The notes under the pieces are model-generated. The model saw only the letters and a program-made list of their open reading frames with translations. It had not been told where the DNA came from and made no database searches. Below, piece by piece: positions 32,578-41,481 of a DNA stretch of 64,000 bases; the stretch's first letter is position 1, and each line of letters opens with the position of its first letter. A program made the translations under genes and the position numbers. Origin of the DNA: Acidimicrobiia bacterium (GTDB taxonomy: Bacteria > Actinomycetota > Acidimicrobiia > Spongiisociales > ZC4RG35); NCBI GenBank assembly GCA_017577575.1, contig PKRG01000005.1:62001-126000 (forward strand), written 5' to 3'.

Positions 32578-33659
32578 CGAGGAAGCTGCCCCGGCGTCTG
32601 CACGCGGGAGCCTGGTGGCTCTGGGCCCTCGGGTTGATGGCAGTGGCGACTCAGACGACCAACCCCCTTCTCCTCGGCCTGGTCGTCGCCGTCTGTGGGG
32701 TGGTTGTCGCCAGGCGCCGCGGCGGCGCGGCGTGGGCCGGCGGTTATCGCGCCTACCTCGTCGTGGCGGCGGTGGTGGTGGCGATCCGGATCTTCTTCCG
32801 GACGCTCTTCGGCGGCGGCGTGGGCGCGGACGTCCTGTTCCATCTCCCCCGCCTCTCGATCCCGGGCGGCTTGACCGTCGGCGGGCCGGTCACCGCCCAG
32901 CAGGTGCTCGCGGGGATGTACGACGGGTTCCGCCTGGCCGCGATCCTGGTGTGCGTCGGGGCAGCCAACACGCTGGCCGATCCTCGCCGGCTGGCCCGCT
33001 CGCTCCCGGCAGCCCTCTCGGGGGTCGCCACTTCCGTCGTGGTGGCCTTGTCGCTGGCTCCCCAGCTCGTCGAGTCGTTCGCCCGGATCCGCCGCGCCCG
33101 GCGACTGCGGGGGGAGTCGGGAACCGGGTGGCGATCGCTGCGGCCCCTCCTCGTGCCGCTGGCGGAAGAGACCCTCCACCGGTCGGTGTCCCTCGCCGCG
33201 TCCATGGAGGGCCGGGGATACGGCCGGCCGTCGCCTTCGAACCGCAAGTGGGGAGCCGTGGCCATCGGAGGGTTGGCGCCGTTGGCCGTCGGGTCGTTCT
33301 GGCTCGTCACCGGATCCGAGACGGTGGGTGCCACCGCCACCGTCGGCGCGGGAGCCGTGCTGGTCGTCGGGGGCATCGCCGGAGCCGGCAACCGGGATCG
33401 GAGGACGCGTTACCGGGCCGACCGGTGGGAGCGCCAGGAATGGCTGGTCGGTCTCTCGGGGGTCGTCGCTGCCGTCGGCGTTTACGTCACGGCCGCGACG
33501 ACGACCGGGGTCCTCGCTCCGACCCTGGATCCCCTCACGTGGCCCCAGCTCAGCCCGGTCGCGGCGATCTCGGTCCTGGTGGCGGCGACTCCGGCCGTGA
33601 CCGCGCCACCGACCCCGCCCGTCCCCTCCCTGCGTTCGATCCCGGAGGCGGCACAGTGA
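32574..33659 (+). CDS. ECF transporter transmembrane component EcfT (CbiQ family)
   Basis: A 361-residue integral membrane protein. It carries the two coupling-helix signatures of EcfT: RRARRLRG near residue 181 and ASMEGRGYGRP near 213, through which it contacts the two ATPases. Length exceeds the common 260-270 because extra hydrophobic segments follow the coupling region (about 225-350). It connects the ATPase module to the substrate-binding S subunit. Start and stop overlap the neighbouring genes by four bases, showing a tightly coupled operon under the cobalamin riboswitch. Confidence 0.9.
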   Translation: MTRKLPRRLHAGAWWLWALGLMAVATQTTNPLLLGLVVAVCGVVVARRRGGAAWAGGYRAYLVVAAVVVAIRIFFRTLFGGGVGADVLFHLPRLSIPGGLTVGGPVTAQQVLAGMYDGFRLAAILVCVGAANTLADPRRLARSLPAALSGVATSVVVALSLAPQLVESFARIRRARRLRGESGTGWRSLRPLLVPLAEETLHRSVSLAASMEGRGYGRPSPSNRKWGAVAIGGLAPLAVGSFWLVTGSETVGATATVGAGAVLVVGGIAGAGNRDRRTRYRADRWERQEWLVGLSGVVAAVGVYVTAATTTGVLAPTLDPLTWPQLSPVAAISVLVAATPAVTAPPTPPVPSLRSIPEAAQ

Positions 33660-35251
33660 TCACCTTCCACCGCGTGACGTTCACCTATCCCAACGCCGAC
33701 CGCCCCACCCTGGTCGGGGTCGATCTCCACGTGGGCGAGGGGGAGCTGGCGCTGGTGGTAGGCCCGACGGGGGTCGGCAAGTCGACCCTGCTGCGGATGG
33801 TCAACGGCCTGGTCCCCCGCTTCAGCGGAGGGCGCCTGGAAGGTCGAGTCGAAGTGGGCGGGCGCGACATCGCCGACCACACCGTGGGAGAGATGGCCGA
33901 CCTGGTCGGTCATGTCGCCCAGGATCCGTCCGCCGGGTTCGTCGCCGACACCGTCGAGGAAGAGCTGGCGTTCACGATGGAACAGCTCGGCCTCGACCCG
34001 GGAGTGATGCGCAAGCGCGTGGAAGAGGTGCTCGACCTCATGGGTTTGACGCATCTGCGATCCCGCCGCCTCGCCGACCTGTCCGGGGGCGAGGCCCAGC
34101 GGGTCGCCATCGGAGCCGTTCTCACGGCCCATCCCAAGGTGATGGTCCTCGACGAGCCGACCTCGGCGCTGGATCCCGCCGCCGCCGAAGAGGTGCTGGC
34201 TTCGATCACCCGGTTGGTCCACGACGTCGGGACCACGGTGTTGATGGCGGAGCACCGGCTCGAGAGGGTCGTGCAGTACGCCGACCGGGTGATCCACATC
34301 GACCCCGAGGGCCGTGTGGAGGGCGGCGCGCCCGCCGAGGTGATGGAGACGTCTTCCGTGGCCCCGCCGGTGGTCCGCTTGGGCCGCCTCGCCGGGTGGT
34401 CGCCGCTGCCGCTTTCGGTGCGGGACGCCCGAAGGCGGGCGGCGTCGCTCGTGTCACGTCTCAGGCCGCCCGCCCCGCGGTCTCCGAATGTCGGTGCCAC
34501 CGTGCTGGAGGCCCGGGGACTGACCGTCGCCTATGGGGACGTGGCCGCGGTGCGGGGAGTGGACCTGCGGATAGCCGCCGGTGAGATCGTGGCTTTGATG
34601 GGCCGCAACGGCGCCGGCAAGTCTTCTCTCCTGTGGGCCCTCCAGGGCACCGGCAGACGCAGCGGCGGGCGGGTGAGCATCGGCGGCGTCGACCCGGCGA
34701 CTCTGGAAGCGGGCCGGGCGAGACGTCTCGTGGCCCTCGTCCCCCACGAGCCATCCGACCTGCTGTTCATGGAGACGGTCGCCGACGAATGCGGCCGGGC
34801 CGACGCCACCAACGGCTCACCGCCGGGGACCTGCCTGGCCCGGCTCCGGCAGCTGGTGGGCGACATCGATCCGCAAACCCACCCCGCCGACCTGTCCGAA
34901 GGCCAGAAGCTGGCTCTGGTGCTGGCGATCCAGCTCGGGGCCGGGCCCGAGGTGCTGTTGCTCGACGAGCCGACCCGCGGCATGGACTACGCCGCCAAGC
35001 AGCGACTCTCCGGCCTGATCGGTGAGATCGCCGCCCAGGGAACGGCGGTGATGGTGGCCACCCACGACGTCGAGTTCGCCGCCGAGACGGCCCATCGCGT
35101 GGTCGTCATGGCAGAAGGCGAGATCGTCGCCGACGATCGCACCGCGACGGTGGTCGTGTCTTCGCCGGTGTTCGCGCCCCAGGTCGCCAAGGTGCTGGCC
35201 GGGGACTGGCTGACCGTCGGCGACGTGGCGGCCGCATTGGAGCCGGCATGA
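33656..35251 (+). CDS. ECF transporter ATPase, two ATP-binding domains fused (EcfA-EcfA')
   Basis: A 531-residue protein with two ABC ATPase domains. The first has Walker A GPTGVGKST at 36-44, signature LSGGEAQRV at 142-150 and Walker B VMVLDEPTSALD. The second has Walker A GRNGAGKSS at 316-324, a changed signature LSEGQKLAL at 413-421 and Walker B VLLLDEPTRGMD. The GTG start overlaps the ecfT stop (GTGA), and the frame upstream of it is not ABC-like. It powers vitamin uptake through EcfT. The fused arrangement supplies both ATPases as one chain. Confidence 0.95.
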   Translation: MITFHRVTFTYPNADRPTLVGVDLHVGEGELALVVGPTGVGKSTLLRMVNGLVPRFSGGRLEGRVEVGGRDIADHTVGEMADLVGHVAQDPSAGFVADTVEEELAFTMEQLGLDPGVMRKRVEEVLDLMGLTHLRSRRLADLSGGEAQRVAIGAVLTAHPKVMVLDEPTSALDPAAAEEVLASITRLVHDVGTTVLMAEHRLERVVQYADRVIHIDPEGRVEGGAPAEVMETSSVAPPVVRLGRLAGWSPLPLSVRDARRRAASLVSRLRPPAPRSPNVGATVLEARGLTVAYGDVAAVRGVDLRIAAGEIVALMGRNGAGKSSLLWALQGTGRRSGGRVSIGGVDPATLEAGRARRLVALVPHEPSDLLFMETVADECGRADATNGSPPGTCLARLRQLVGDIDPQTHPADLSEGQKLALVLAIQLGAGPEVLLLDEPTRGMDYAAKQRLSGLIGEIAAQGTAVMVATHDVEFAAETAHRVVVMAEGEIVADDRTATVVVSSPVFAPQVAKVLAGDWLTVGDVAAALEPA

Positions 35252-36060
35252 GCGGGCGGCGATCCATCCTGGCGGTGTCGGGGCGGGCCAAGCTGACCCT
35301 GGTGTTCGCCGTATTCGCGAGCGCGGTCGCCTTCGTGTGGCCGCTTTTCGCCGGCGCCGAAGCGGTGGTGGCGGGAAGCGACGCCGCTCCCCTGTTGTTC
35401 GCCCTGGTCCTCCCCCTGGTCACTGCGGTGGCAGCGGCGGAGATCTCGACGGGCGGCTTCGACGCCAAGACGGTGGCGATGCTCGGGGTCCTGGCAGCGC
35501 TGGGAGCGGCCCTGCGGCCGCTGGGAGCCGGAGCCGGGGGAATCGAGCCCGTCTTCTTTCTGATCGTGCTCGGCGGCCGGGTGTTCGGCCCCGGGTTCGG
35601 TTTCGTCCTCGGGTCGACGACCCTCGCCGTCTCGGCTCTGATCACAGCCGGGGTCGGGCCGTGGCTGCCGTATCAGATGCTCGCTGCCGCCTGGGTGGGT
35701 CTGGGCGCCGGCCTGCTGCCGCAGGCGAAAGGGCGGTTGGAGCTGGCGATGTTGGCGGTGTACGGAGCGGTGGCGTCTTTCGCCTTCGGCCTGTTGATGA
35801 ACCTGTCGTTCTGGCCGTTCACCCTCGGCCCCGACACGTCGATGTCGTTCGTCGCCGGCGCCCCCATGTGGGAGAACCTGAAGCGCTTCCTCGCGTTCGA
35901 GGTGGTGACCTCGTTCGCCTGGGAGGTCGGGCGGGCGATCACCACCGCCGTGCTGATCCTGGTCGTGGGCGGGACGATCCTGCGCACCCTGAGACGCGCC
36001 AGCGCCCGGGCGGCGTTCGACTCGAAGCCGGTCTTCGAACCGACGGGGCCCGGGCGCTGA
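35248..36060 (+). CDS. ECF transporter substrate-binding (S) component, probably for cobalamin (CbrT-like)
   Basis: A 270-residue membrane protein with about six hydrophobic segments and a loop GGIEPVFFLIVLGGRVFGPGFGFVLGSTTL typical of ECF S components, here quoted by positions about 98-127. The operon, headed by a cobalamin riboswitch and containing the A-A and T parts, makes it a dedicated (group I) transporter. In actinobacteria the B12-regulated S component of this type is called CbrT. The assignment rests on context as well as fold. It ends ten bases before the convergent SLH-like gene. Confidence 0.85.
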   Translation: MSGRRSILAVSGRAKLTLVFAVFASAVAFVWPLFAGAEAVVAGSDAAPLLFALVLPLVTAVAAAEISTGGFDAKTVAMLGVLAALGAALRPLGAGAGGIEPVFFLIVLGGRVFGPGFGFVLGSTTLAVSALITAGVGPWLPYQMLAAAWVGLGAGLLPQAKGRLELAMLAVYGAVASFAFGLLMNLSFWPFTLGPDTSMSFVAGAPMWENLKRFLAFEVVTSFAWEVGRAITTAVLILVVGGTILRTLRRASARAAFDSKPVFEPTGPGR

Positions 36061-36069
36061 TCGTTCGGG

Positions 36070-37224
36070 TCAGTCGGCCAGTCCGGCTCGCACCAGGAAG
36101 GCAGCCATCTGGCCGCGGCTCACGTAGTCGTCGGGGCAGAACCGGTCGTTCTTCGGCGGATTGCAGCCCTTGGTGATCCCGGCCGCAGCCAGCGCACCGA
36201 TGTCGTCACGGTGGGGATTGTCGGCGTCGACGTCCCCGAAGTCGCTCGCAGCGGGGGTCAGCTTCATCGCACGGGCGAGGAACGTGGCCATCTGCGCCCG
36301 GGTGACGTAGTCGTCGGGGCAGAACCGGTCGTTCTTCGGGGGGTTGCAGCCCTTGGTGATCCCGGCCGCAGCCAGCGCACCGATGTCGTCGATGTGCGGG
36401 CTGTCGAACAAGACGTCGACGAAGTCGGACTCGGCCGGCTCCAGCGCGAGGGCCCGCGTGAGGAAGGTCGCCATCTGGGCACGGGTGACCTTGTCCTCCG
36501 GGCAGAAATGGGTGTTCTGAGGGGGGTTGCAGCCCTTGGTCACACCGGACGCGGCGAGCGCGTTCACGTCGTCCACGAACACGTGGCCCGGAGGGGTGTC
36601 GAGGAACTCGGCACCGGCCTTCTTCGGCGTCCACACTTCGATCGCCTCTGCAAAGGAGAACCTGATGCTCTTGTCATCCCAGGTGGGAACCGCACCGTCG
36701 ATCGTGGCGAGCGCGACCGAGACGTAGAGGGGACGAACTGACGAGAACTCCGGGTAATCCTCGACCATCCACTCGATCGCAAAAACGACGCCGTACGCGG
36801 TGCTCCAGCAGAGATCGTCGAAGGTCAGCCTCTCGTGATTGCCAGACAGTCCCCCGGAGTCGATGTAGAGGCTGTGGGCATCTGGGTAGCGCGACCGCAT
36901 TTCCTCGTGCCGCAGCTCCCCGGGGTACGCTCCTTCGGCGGCCAGCTCGGCATGTCTTTCGACATACTCGGCGAGAGCGCTTGCATGTGCCTGATTTATC
37001 GAAAATGCAGGGAGATTCTGGTAGTCGGGTCTACGACCCCACTCCGGGTCCCAATCCTTCGTCGAATCGATGAGTTCGTCGATGACGGCAGGGATCCGCT
37101 CCGAGACGCACGCCGCCAGCTCGTTGGAGTCCACCAACTCGATGTCAGCCGCTCGGGCCGGGGAGGCCGGGAACCAGACGACAGCCAGGGCGGCTGCCAC
37201 GAAGGTGGTGAGTAGTCGCTTCAT
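36070..37224 (-). CDS. Secreted protein with three SLH-like C-terminal repeats
   Basis: A 384-residue exported protein: signal peptide at 1-26 ending in ARA, a unique region of about 170 residues that I do not recognise, then three repeats of about 61 residues (positions about 205-384) with the consensus HIDDIGALAAAGITKGCNPP, FCPDDYVTRAQMATFLxRA. These resemble S-layer homology motifs (the TRAQM and FxDV parts) that hold proteins to the cell wall. The Cys pair in each repeat (GCNPP...FCP) suggests a disulfide. Convergent with the ECF S gene, with only nine bases between. The unique region is less GC-rich than its surroundings. Confidence 0.85.
   Translation of the reverse strand: MKRLLTTFVAAALAVVWFPASPARAADIELVDSNELAACVSERIPAVIDELIDSTKDWDPEWGRRPDYQNLPAFSINQAHASALAEYVERHAELAAEGAYPGELRHEEMRSRYPDAHSLYIDSGGLSGNHERLTFDDLCWSTAYGVVFAIEWMVEDYPEFSSVRPLYVSVALATIDGAVPTWDDKSIRFSFAEAIEVWTPKKAGAEFLDTPPGHVFVDDVNALAASGVTKGCNPPQNTHFCPEDKVTRAQMATFLTRALALEPAESDFVDVLFDSPHIDDIGALAAAGITKGCNPPKNDRFCPDDYVTRAQMATFLARAMKLTPAASDFGDVDADNPHRDDIGALAAAGITKGCNPPKNDRFCPDDYVSRGQMAAFLVRAGLAD
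36122..36390. repeat. Near-identical 86-base direct repeat within the SLH-like gene
   Basis: Two copies, 36122-36208 and 36305-36390, are almost identical at DNA level (GTAGTCGTCGGGGCAGAACC onward, differing mainly at GGCGGA versus GGGGGG). They are 183 bases apart, that is one 61-residue repeat unit, and correspond to the last two protein repeats. The third repeat unit has diverged more. Confidence 0.85.
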
Positions 37225-37389
37225 CCGACAAACGTCGGCACGTCGTGCGGAGACTCAACCGTTTGTTATGCGAAATCTCGGCAATCGAACCGGGTCACGG
37301 CCACTACAGGCCCGTAGACGCCCGAAGGACGGCTTGCCCCGGCCCTCTTCGCATCGACTGGCCTATCGAGGCGCAACCGGAGGCTCGGG

Positions 37390-38970
37390 TCAACTGAGCG
37401 AGACGTACCGCGCCTCTTCGATCCCCTCCAGGCGCCGCAGCTCGGCGAGCTGATCCTCGGTGAGCGGATCGTCGAGGTTGAGGCCCATCATCGCCGCGTC
37501 GCCGGTGTCGGGTGCCCGGCCCACCACCATGTTGGCGATGTTGACGCCGAGGTCGCCTAGGTAGGAGCCGAGCCGGCCGATGACGCCCGGGACGTCGGCG
37601 TTGCGAACGATCAGCATCTTCTCGGAGACCGGCAGCTCGACGTCGTGGCCGAGGATCTCGACCAGGGTCGGGCCTTTGCGTGTGCGGGTGGCGGACACCG
37701 ACACCTCCCGGCCACCGACCTCGCCGCGGACGGTGATCATCGACTGGTAGTGCTCGGCGACTTCGGAGGTCTCCTGCTCGAGGGCGATCCCCCTCTGGTC
37801 GGCGATGGTGGGGGCGTTCACGTAGGTGATCATCCGCGAGGAGACACCCGACAAGGCCCCCTTGAGCACGGCCAGCGTCAGCGGACGGGTCTCGCCCATG
37901 CCGATGCGGCCGGCCACCCTCACAGTGAGGCTCTGCGGGAGCCCGCCGGCGAGGGACGTGAAGACCCGGCCCAGGGTCTCGGCCACCGGGAGATACTCGG
38001 CGACCTCCTCCGGGACCGACGTGCCCAGGTCGACGTTGACGGCCGACAGCACCAACTCTCCCCGCAGTGCCTTGACCACCGCCTTGGCGACGTCGGTGCC
38101 CGCCTTGTCCTGTGCCTCGGCGGTCGAGGCACCGAGGTGCGGGGTCACGACGACCTGGTCGAGCTCGAACAGCGGGGACTGGGTGAGGGGCTCCTTCGAG
38201 AACACGTCGAGAGCCGCCCCGGCGAGGCGGCCTTCCCGGATGGCCTCGGCGAGGGCCTCTTCGTCGATGATGCCGCCCCGGGAGGCGTTGACTATCCGGG
38301 CCGTGGGCTTGACCCGGGCGAGGGCGTCCTTTCCGATCAGCCCCTTGGTGTCCGCCGTCAGCGGGAGATGGACGGTGATGAAGTCGGAGGTCGACAGCAG
38401 GGTGTCGAGGTCGACCATCTCCACGCCCAGCCGCCGCCAGTGCTCCTGGGAGACGTAGGGGTCGTGGCCGAGGATGTGCATGCCGAACGCCCGGGCACGC
38501 TCGGCCACCAAAGACCCGATCCGGCCCAGGCCGATGATGCCCAGCGTCTTGCCGTGCAGCTCCACCCCCTCGAACTTGGACCGCTCCCACACACCGGAGC
38601 GGAGCGTGGCGTCGGCCCGGGGGATGTTGCGCGCCTGGGCGAGCATCAGGGCGAGGGCGTGCTCGGCGGCAGAGATGATGTTCGCCTGGGGGGCGTTGAC
38701 GACGACGATGCCCGCCTCGGTCGCCGCCGCCAGGTCGATGTTGTCGACTCCGATGCCGGCCCGTCCGATGACGCGAAGGTTCGGGGCCGCCGCGATCATC
38801 TCGGCGTCGACCTGGGTCGCCGAGCGGACGATCAGGCCCTCGGCGTCGGCGAGACGCGACAACAGCTCGGATCGCTCGACGCCGACGGCGAGATCCACCT
38901 CACAGCACTCGCGGAGGGTCTGTATGCCCGACTCGGCGATCTTCTCGGCGACGACGACACGTGGAGCCAT
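37390..38970 (-). CDS. serA: D-3-phosphoglycerate dehydrogenase
   Basis: A 526-residue enzyme of the long SerA type: catalytic and NAD-binding domains (about 1-315, with LGIIGLGRIGSLVAERARAFG and the Arg/Glu/His active site ending TPHLGAST), an intervening domain (about 318-450) and a C-terminal ACT domain (about 452-526, LIVRNADVPGVIGRLGSYLG). It oxidises 3-phosphoglycerate in the first step of serine synthesis, and the ACT domain normally senses serine. Its start is 68 bases from the divergent thioesterase gene. The 165 bases downstream, before the SLH-like gene start, hold no gene. Confidence 0.97.
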   Translation of the reverse strand: MAPRVVVAEKIAESGIQTLRECCEVDLAVGVERSELLSRLADAEGLIVRSATQVDAEMIAAAPNLRVIGRAGIGVDNIDLAAATEAGIVVVNAPQANIISAAEHALALMLAQARNIPRADATLRSGVWERSKFEGVELHGKTLGIIGLGRIGSLVAERARAFGMHILGHDPYVSQEHWRRLGVEMVDLDTLLSTSDFITVHLPLTADTKGLIGKDALARVKPTARIVNASRGGIIDEEALAEAIREGRLAGAALDVFSKEPLTQSPLFELDQVVVTPHLGASTAEAQDKAGTDVAKAVVKALRGELVLSAVNVDLGTSVPEEVAEYLPVAETLGRVFTSLAGGLPQSLTVRVAGRIGMGETRPLTLAVLKGALSGVSSRMITYVNAPTIADQRGIALEQETSEVAEHYQSMITVRGEVGGREVSVSATRTRKGPTLVEILGHDVELPVSEKMLIVRNADVPGVIGRLGSYLGDLGVNIANMVVGRAPDTGDAAMMGLNLDDPLTEDQLAELRRLEGIEEARYVSLS

Positions 38971-39038
38971 GGATGAATGTTTCCACGGCTCGGGGCCGAT
39001 CGAAAAACTCCGCCGCCGACGGTTAGCCTGCTCGGCTG

Positions 39039-39833
39039 ATGAGCGACTACGTGTTCGATGCCGACACGGCGGTTACGGGCGGCGACGGCGGTGTCTTCCA
39101 GGCGGCGCTGCACGAGCGATGGACGATCGAGAACGTGCCCAACGGCGGGTACACGATGGCGGTGATGCTGCGCGCCTGCCAGGCGATGTCTGCTCACCCC
39201 GACCCGCTGACCGCCACCGCGCACTTCCTCTCCCCCACCAAGGCCGGGCCCGTCGAGATGAGAGTCGAAGAGGTGAAGGCGGGCCGGTCCACCTCGACGT
39301 TCATGGCCGCTCTCCGCCAGGACGGCCGGGAGCGGGTGAGGATGCTGACGACACTCGGGCATCTAGACAGCCGCGATGGGCCCACCCACCGCTACCTCTC
39401 CCCGCCCACCCTCGAGCCGCCGTTCGTGGAGCAGCGGAGCATGCTCGACCAGAACTTCCCCGACAACTTCCGCTTCGAGATCCCCCAACGGGTGGCGGGC
39501 GGGGCGATCGGCCAGCCGACCGGCGAGCCCGAGATCGGCGGGCGGATCGCCTTCGCCGACGGCCGGGACCCGGACTTGCTGGCGATGCCGGTCTTCGCCG
39601 ACGGGATGCCCCCTGCCGCCTTCAACCTCGGATATGCAGCCTGGACCCCCACGATCGAGCTGACCGTCCATTTCTGGAACCACCCGGCCCCCGGCCCGGT
39701 CACCGTCTGGTTCCACAGCGCGGTCGTCGAAGGCGGCTACCACGACGAGTCGGGAGACATCTGGGACTCCGAGGGTCGGCTCGTGGCGCGCAGCCGCCAG
39801 TTCGCCCGGATCCTCGCGGCTCCGAGCCCTTGA
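39039..39833 (+). CDS. Acyl-CoA thioesterase family protein (double hotdog)
   Basis: A 264-residue protein with two hotdog halves, of the TesB-like 'thioesterase family' (ENVPNGGYTMAVMLRACQ in the first half, TPTIELTVHFWNHPAPGPVTVWFHSAVVEGGYHDESGDIWDSEGRLVARSRQ in the second, given here by positions about 196-256). Likely hydrolyses an acyl-CoA; the acyl chain is unknown. It is convergent with an LLM oxidoreductase gene (four-base gap) and divergent from serA. Confidence 0.85.
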   Translation: MSDYVFDADTAVTGGDGGVFQAALHERWTIENVPNGGYTMAVMLRACQAMSAHPDPLTATAHFLSPTKAGPVEMRVEEVKAGRSTSTFMAALRQDGRERVRMLTTLGHLDSRDGPTHRYLSPPTLEPPFVEQRSMLDQNFPDNFRFEIPQRVAGGAIGQPTGEPEIGGRIAFADGRDPDLLAMPVFADGMPPAAFNLGYAAWTPTIELTVHFWNHPAPGPVTVWFHSAVVEGGYHDESGDIWDSEGRLVARSRQFARILAAPSP

Positions 39834-39837
39834 CGGC

Positions 39838-40815
39838 TCAGAGGGCGCCGATCACCTCACGCCCGAACAGCTCCAGGCCCGACAGGTCGTAGGCGACGTC
39901 GGGGAAGAACACGATCAGATACGACAAGCCGAAGTCCCGGTAGGGCTTCAGCATCTCGATGATCTTGTCCGGCGGCCCCGACCACCGCCGCGCCTGGCGC
40001 TCATGGCGCTCCAGGGCGTCGTCGCCGATCAGGGGACGCAGCCGCGCCCCGATCTCGTCGAGCCTCTCCTGCGCCTCGGCCTCGGTAGGGGCGCACACGA
40101 GCCGGAGGTTCATGGAGCGGGTGATGGCGTCGAAGTCGGTCCCCACCTCGGCGCAGTGCTCGGCGAGCACCCGGGACTTGTGGGCCCAGGTTTCGGGATC
40201 GCCGTAGAAGTTGGCGTACTGGGCGTGGCGGGCCACCACCCGGAGGGTTCGCTTCTCACCGCCGCCGGCCACCCAGATCGGGATGTGGGGCTCCTGCAGC
40301 GGCTTCGGCTGGCAGATGGCCCCTTCCAGGCGGTAGTACTCGCCTTCGAAGCTCGCCTTCTCCTCGGTCCACATGCGCTTCATCACCTCGATGCCCTCGT
40401 CGAGTTGGGCGATGCGGACCGACGCTTTCGGGAACTCGTAGCCGTGGGCAAGGAACTCCTCTTCGTACCAGCCGGCGCCGATGCCCATCTCCAGGCGACC
40501 GCCCGAGATGACGTCGATGGAGGCGGCGACGTGGGCGAGGTACGCCGGAGGGCGGTAGCCGTTGCAGGTGCACATCTGGCCGAGCCGCAGGGTGTCGGTC
40601 GCCACCGCCAACGCCGCCATCAGAGACCACGCCTCGTAGGTCGGCTCCTGGGTGGCGACGGGGGTGGTGTGGAAATGGTCGAACACCCAACCCGACTCGA
40701 AGCCGGCCTGCTCGGCGGCTTTCGCCACCCGGGTCATGGTGGGCCAATGGTCCTCGACGGGGATGCCGACGAGATCGAGAGTCCAGCCCTGTGGGATGAA
40801 GCAACCGAAGCGCAT
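39838..40815 (-). CDS. LLM class F420-dependent oxidoreductase
   Basis: A 325-residue luciferase-like TIM barrel opening MRFGCFIPQGWTLDL, with the segments FESGWVFDHFHTTPV, LGQMCTCNGYRPPAYLAHVAASIDVISGGRLEMGIGAGW and IPIWVAGGGEKRTLRVVA typical of F420-dependent members. It is divergent from cofC, an F420 biosynthesis gene, across 75 bases, which supports F420 use. It is not closely similar to the oxidoreductase at 11.3 kb in its substrate loops. The substrate is unknown. Confidence 0.85.
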   Translation of the reverse strand: MRFGCFIPQGWTLDLVGIPVEDHWPTMTRVAKAAEQAGFESGWVFDHFHTTPVATQEPTYEAWSLMAALAVATDTLRLGQMCTCNGYRPPAYLAHVAASIDVISGGRLEMGIGAGWYEEEFLAHGYEFPKASVRIAQLDEGIEVMKRMWTEEKASFEGEYYRLEGAICQPKPLQEPHIPIWVAGGGEKRTLRVVARHAQYANFYGDPETWAHKSRVLAEHCAEVGTDFDAITRSMNLRLVCAPTEAEAQERLDEIGARLRPLIGDDALERHERQARRWSGPPDKIIEMLKPYRDFGLSYLIVFFPDVAYDLSGLELFGREVIGAL

Positions 40816-40890
40816 GAGGCGACGATATATCCGATCCTGACGCTGGGCTGTCGTCCGGTGTGCCCGGCGTGGCGGGATACGCTGTGGCGG

Positions 40891-41481
40891 ATGGACGTGC
40901 TCGCCGCCGTTCCCGTGAAGCGGTTCTTCGTCGCCAAGCGGCGCCTCTCGCCGATCCTGGACGCGGCGGCGCGCGCTCGCCTGGGTCGTGACCTGGCCGC
41001 CCACACGATCTCCACGGTGGAGAAGGCCGGCCTCGACGTGGTCCCGCTCGCCTCCGACGCAGAGGTCGCCGAGTGGCTGTCGGGGCGAGGCTGGGATCCG
41101 ATGGTGGACCGGGGCGGAGGCCTCGACGCTGCCGCCCGGGACGCCACTCTGCGGGCGGCCGCCGAGGGCCGGCCGTGGATGATCGTCCACGCCGACCTGC
41201 CCCTGGTGACGCCCGAGGACATCCGGGCAGCGGCCTCGGTGCTGGAAGGAGGCTGCTCGCCGATCGCCCCCAGCGACGACGGCGGCACGTCTCTCATCGG
41301 CGGGCATCGGCCCTTCGAGTTCGCCTACGGGCCGAGCAGCTTCCACCGTCACCTGGCCCGCTCCGACGACCCGGTGGTGATCGTCCGCCGGGGCCTGGCT
41401 CTGGACCTGGACGGCCCTCGAGACTTCGAAGCCGCCGCTTCTCTGCCGGCGGGCCGTTGGCTGCGCCGCTATTCGCCGTGA
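40891..41481 (+). CDS. cofC: 2-phospho-L-lactate / phosphoenolpyruvate guanylyltransferase (CofC/FbiD)
   Basis: A 196-residue nucleotidyltransferase opening MDVLAAVPVKRFFVAKRRLSP, the CofC/FbiD signature, with the metal site IVHADLPLVTPEDI and the loop IAPSDDGGTSLIG. It activates 2-phospholactate or, in actinobacteria, phosphoenolpyruvate with GTP as the entry to coenzyme F420 side-chain assembly. Its stop overlaps the following LmbE-like gene start (GTGA). Presence of this gene shows that the organism probably makes F420, which matters for the two LLM oxidoreductases in the window. Confidence 0.92.
   Translation: MDVLAAVPVKRFFVAKRRLSPILDAAARARLGRDLAAHTISTVEKAGLDVVPLASDAEVAEWLSGRGWDPMVDRGGGLDAAARDATLRAAAEGRPWMIVHADLPLVTPEDIRAAASVLEGGCSPIAPSDDGGTSLIGGHRPFEFAYGPSSFHRHLARSDDPVVIVRRGLALDLDGPRDFEAAASLPAGRWLRRYSP

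Noticed and set aside
32216..33655. Upstream extension of the fused ECF ATPase frame
   Set aside because: It overlaps the surface-protein and ecfT genes, is low in family similarity, and the GTG at 33656 gives the expected ATPase N-terminus with GTGA coupling.
36122..36390. CRISPR or tandem DNA array
   Set aside because: The repeats are coding, 61 codons apart and only two nearly identical copies; they are protein repeats.
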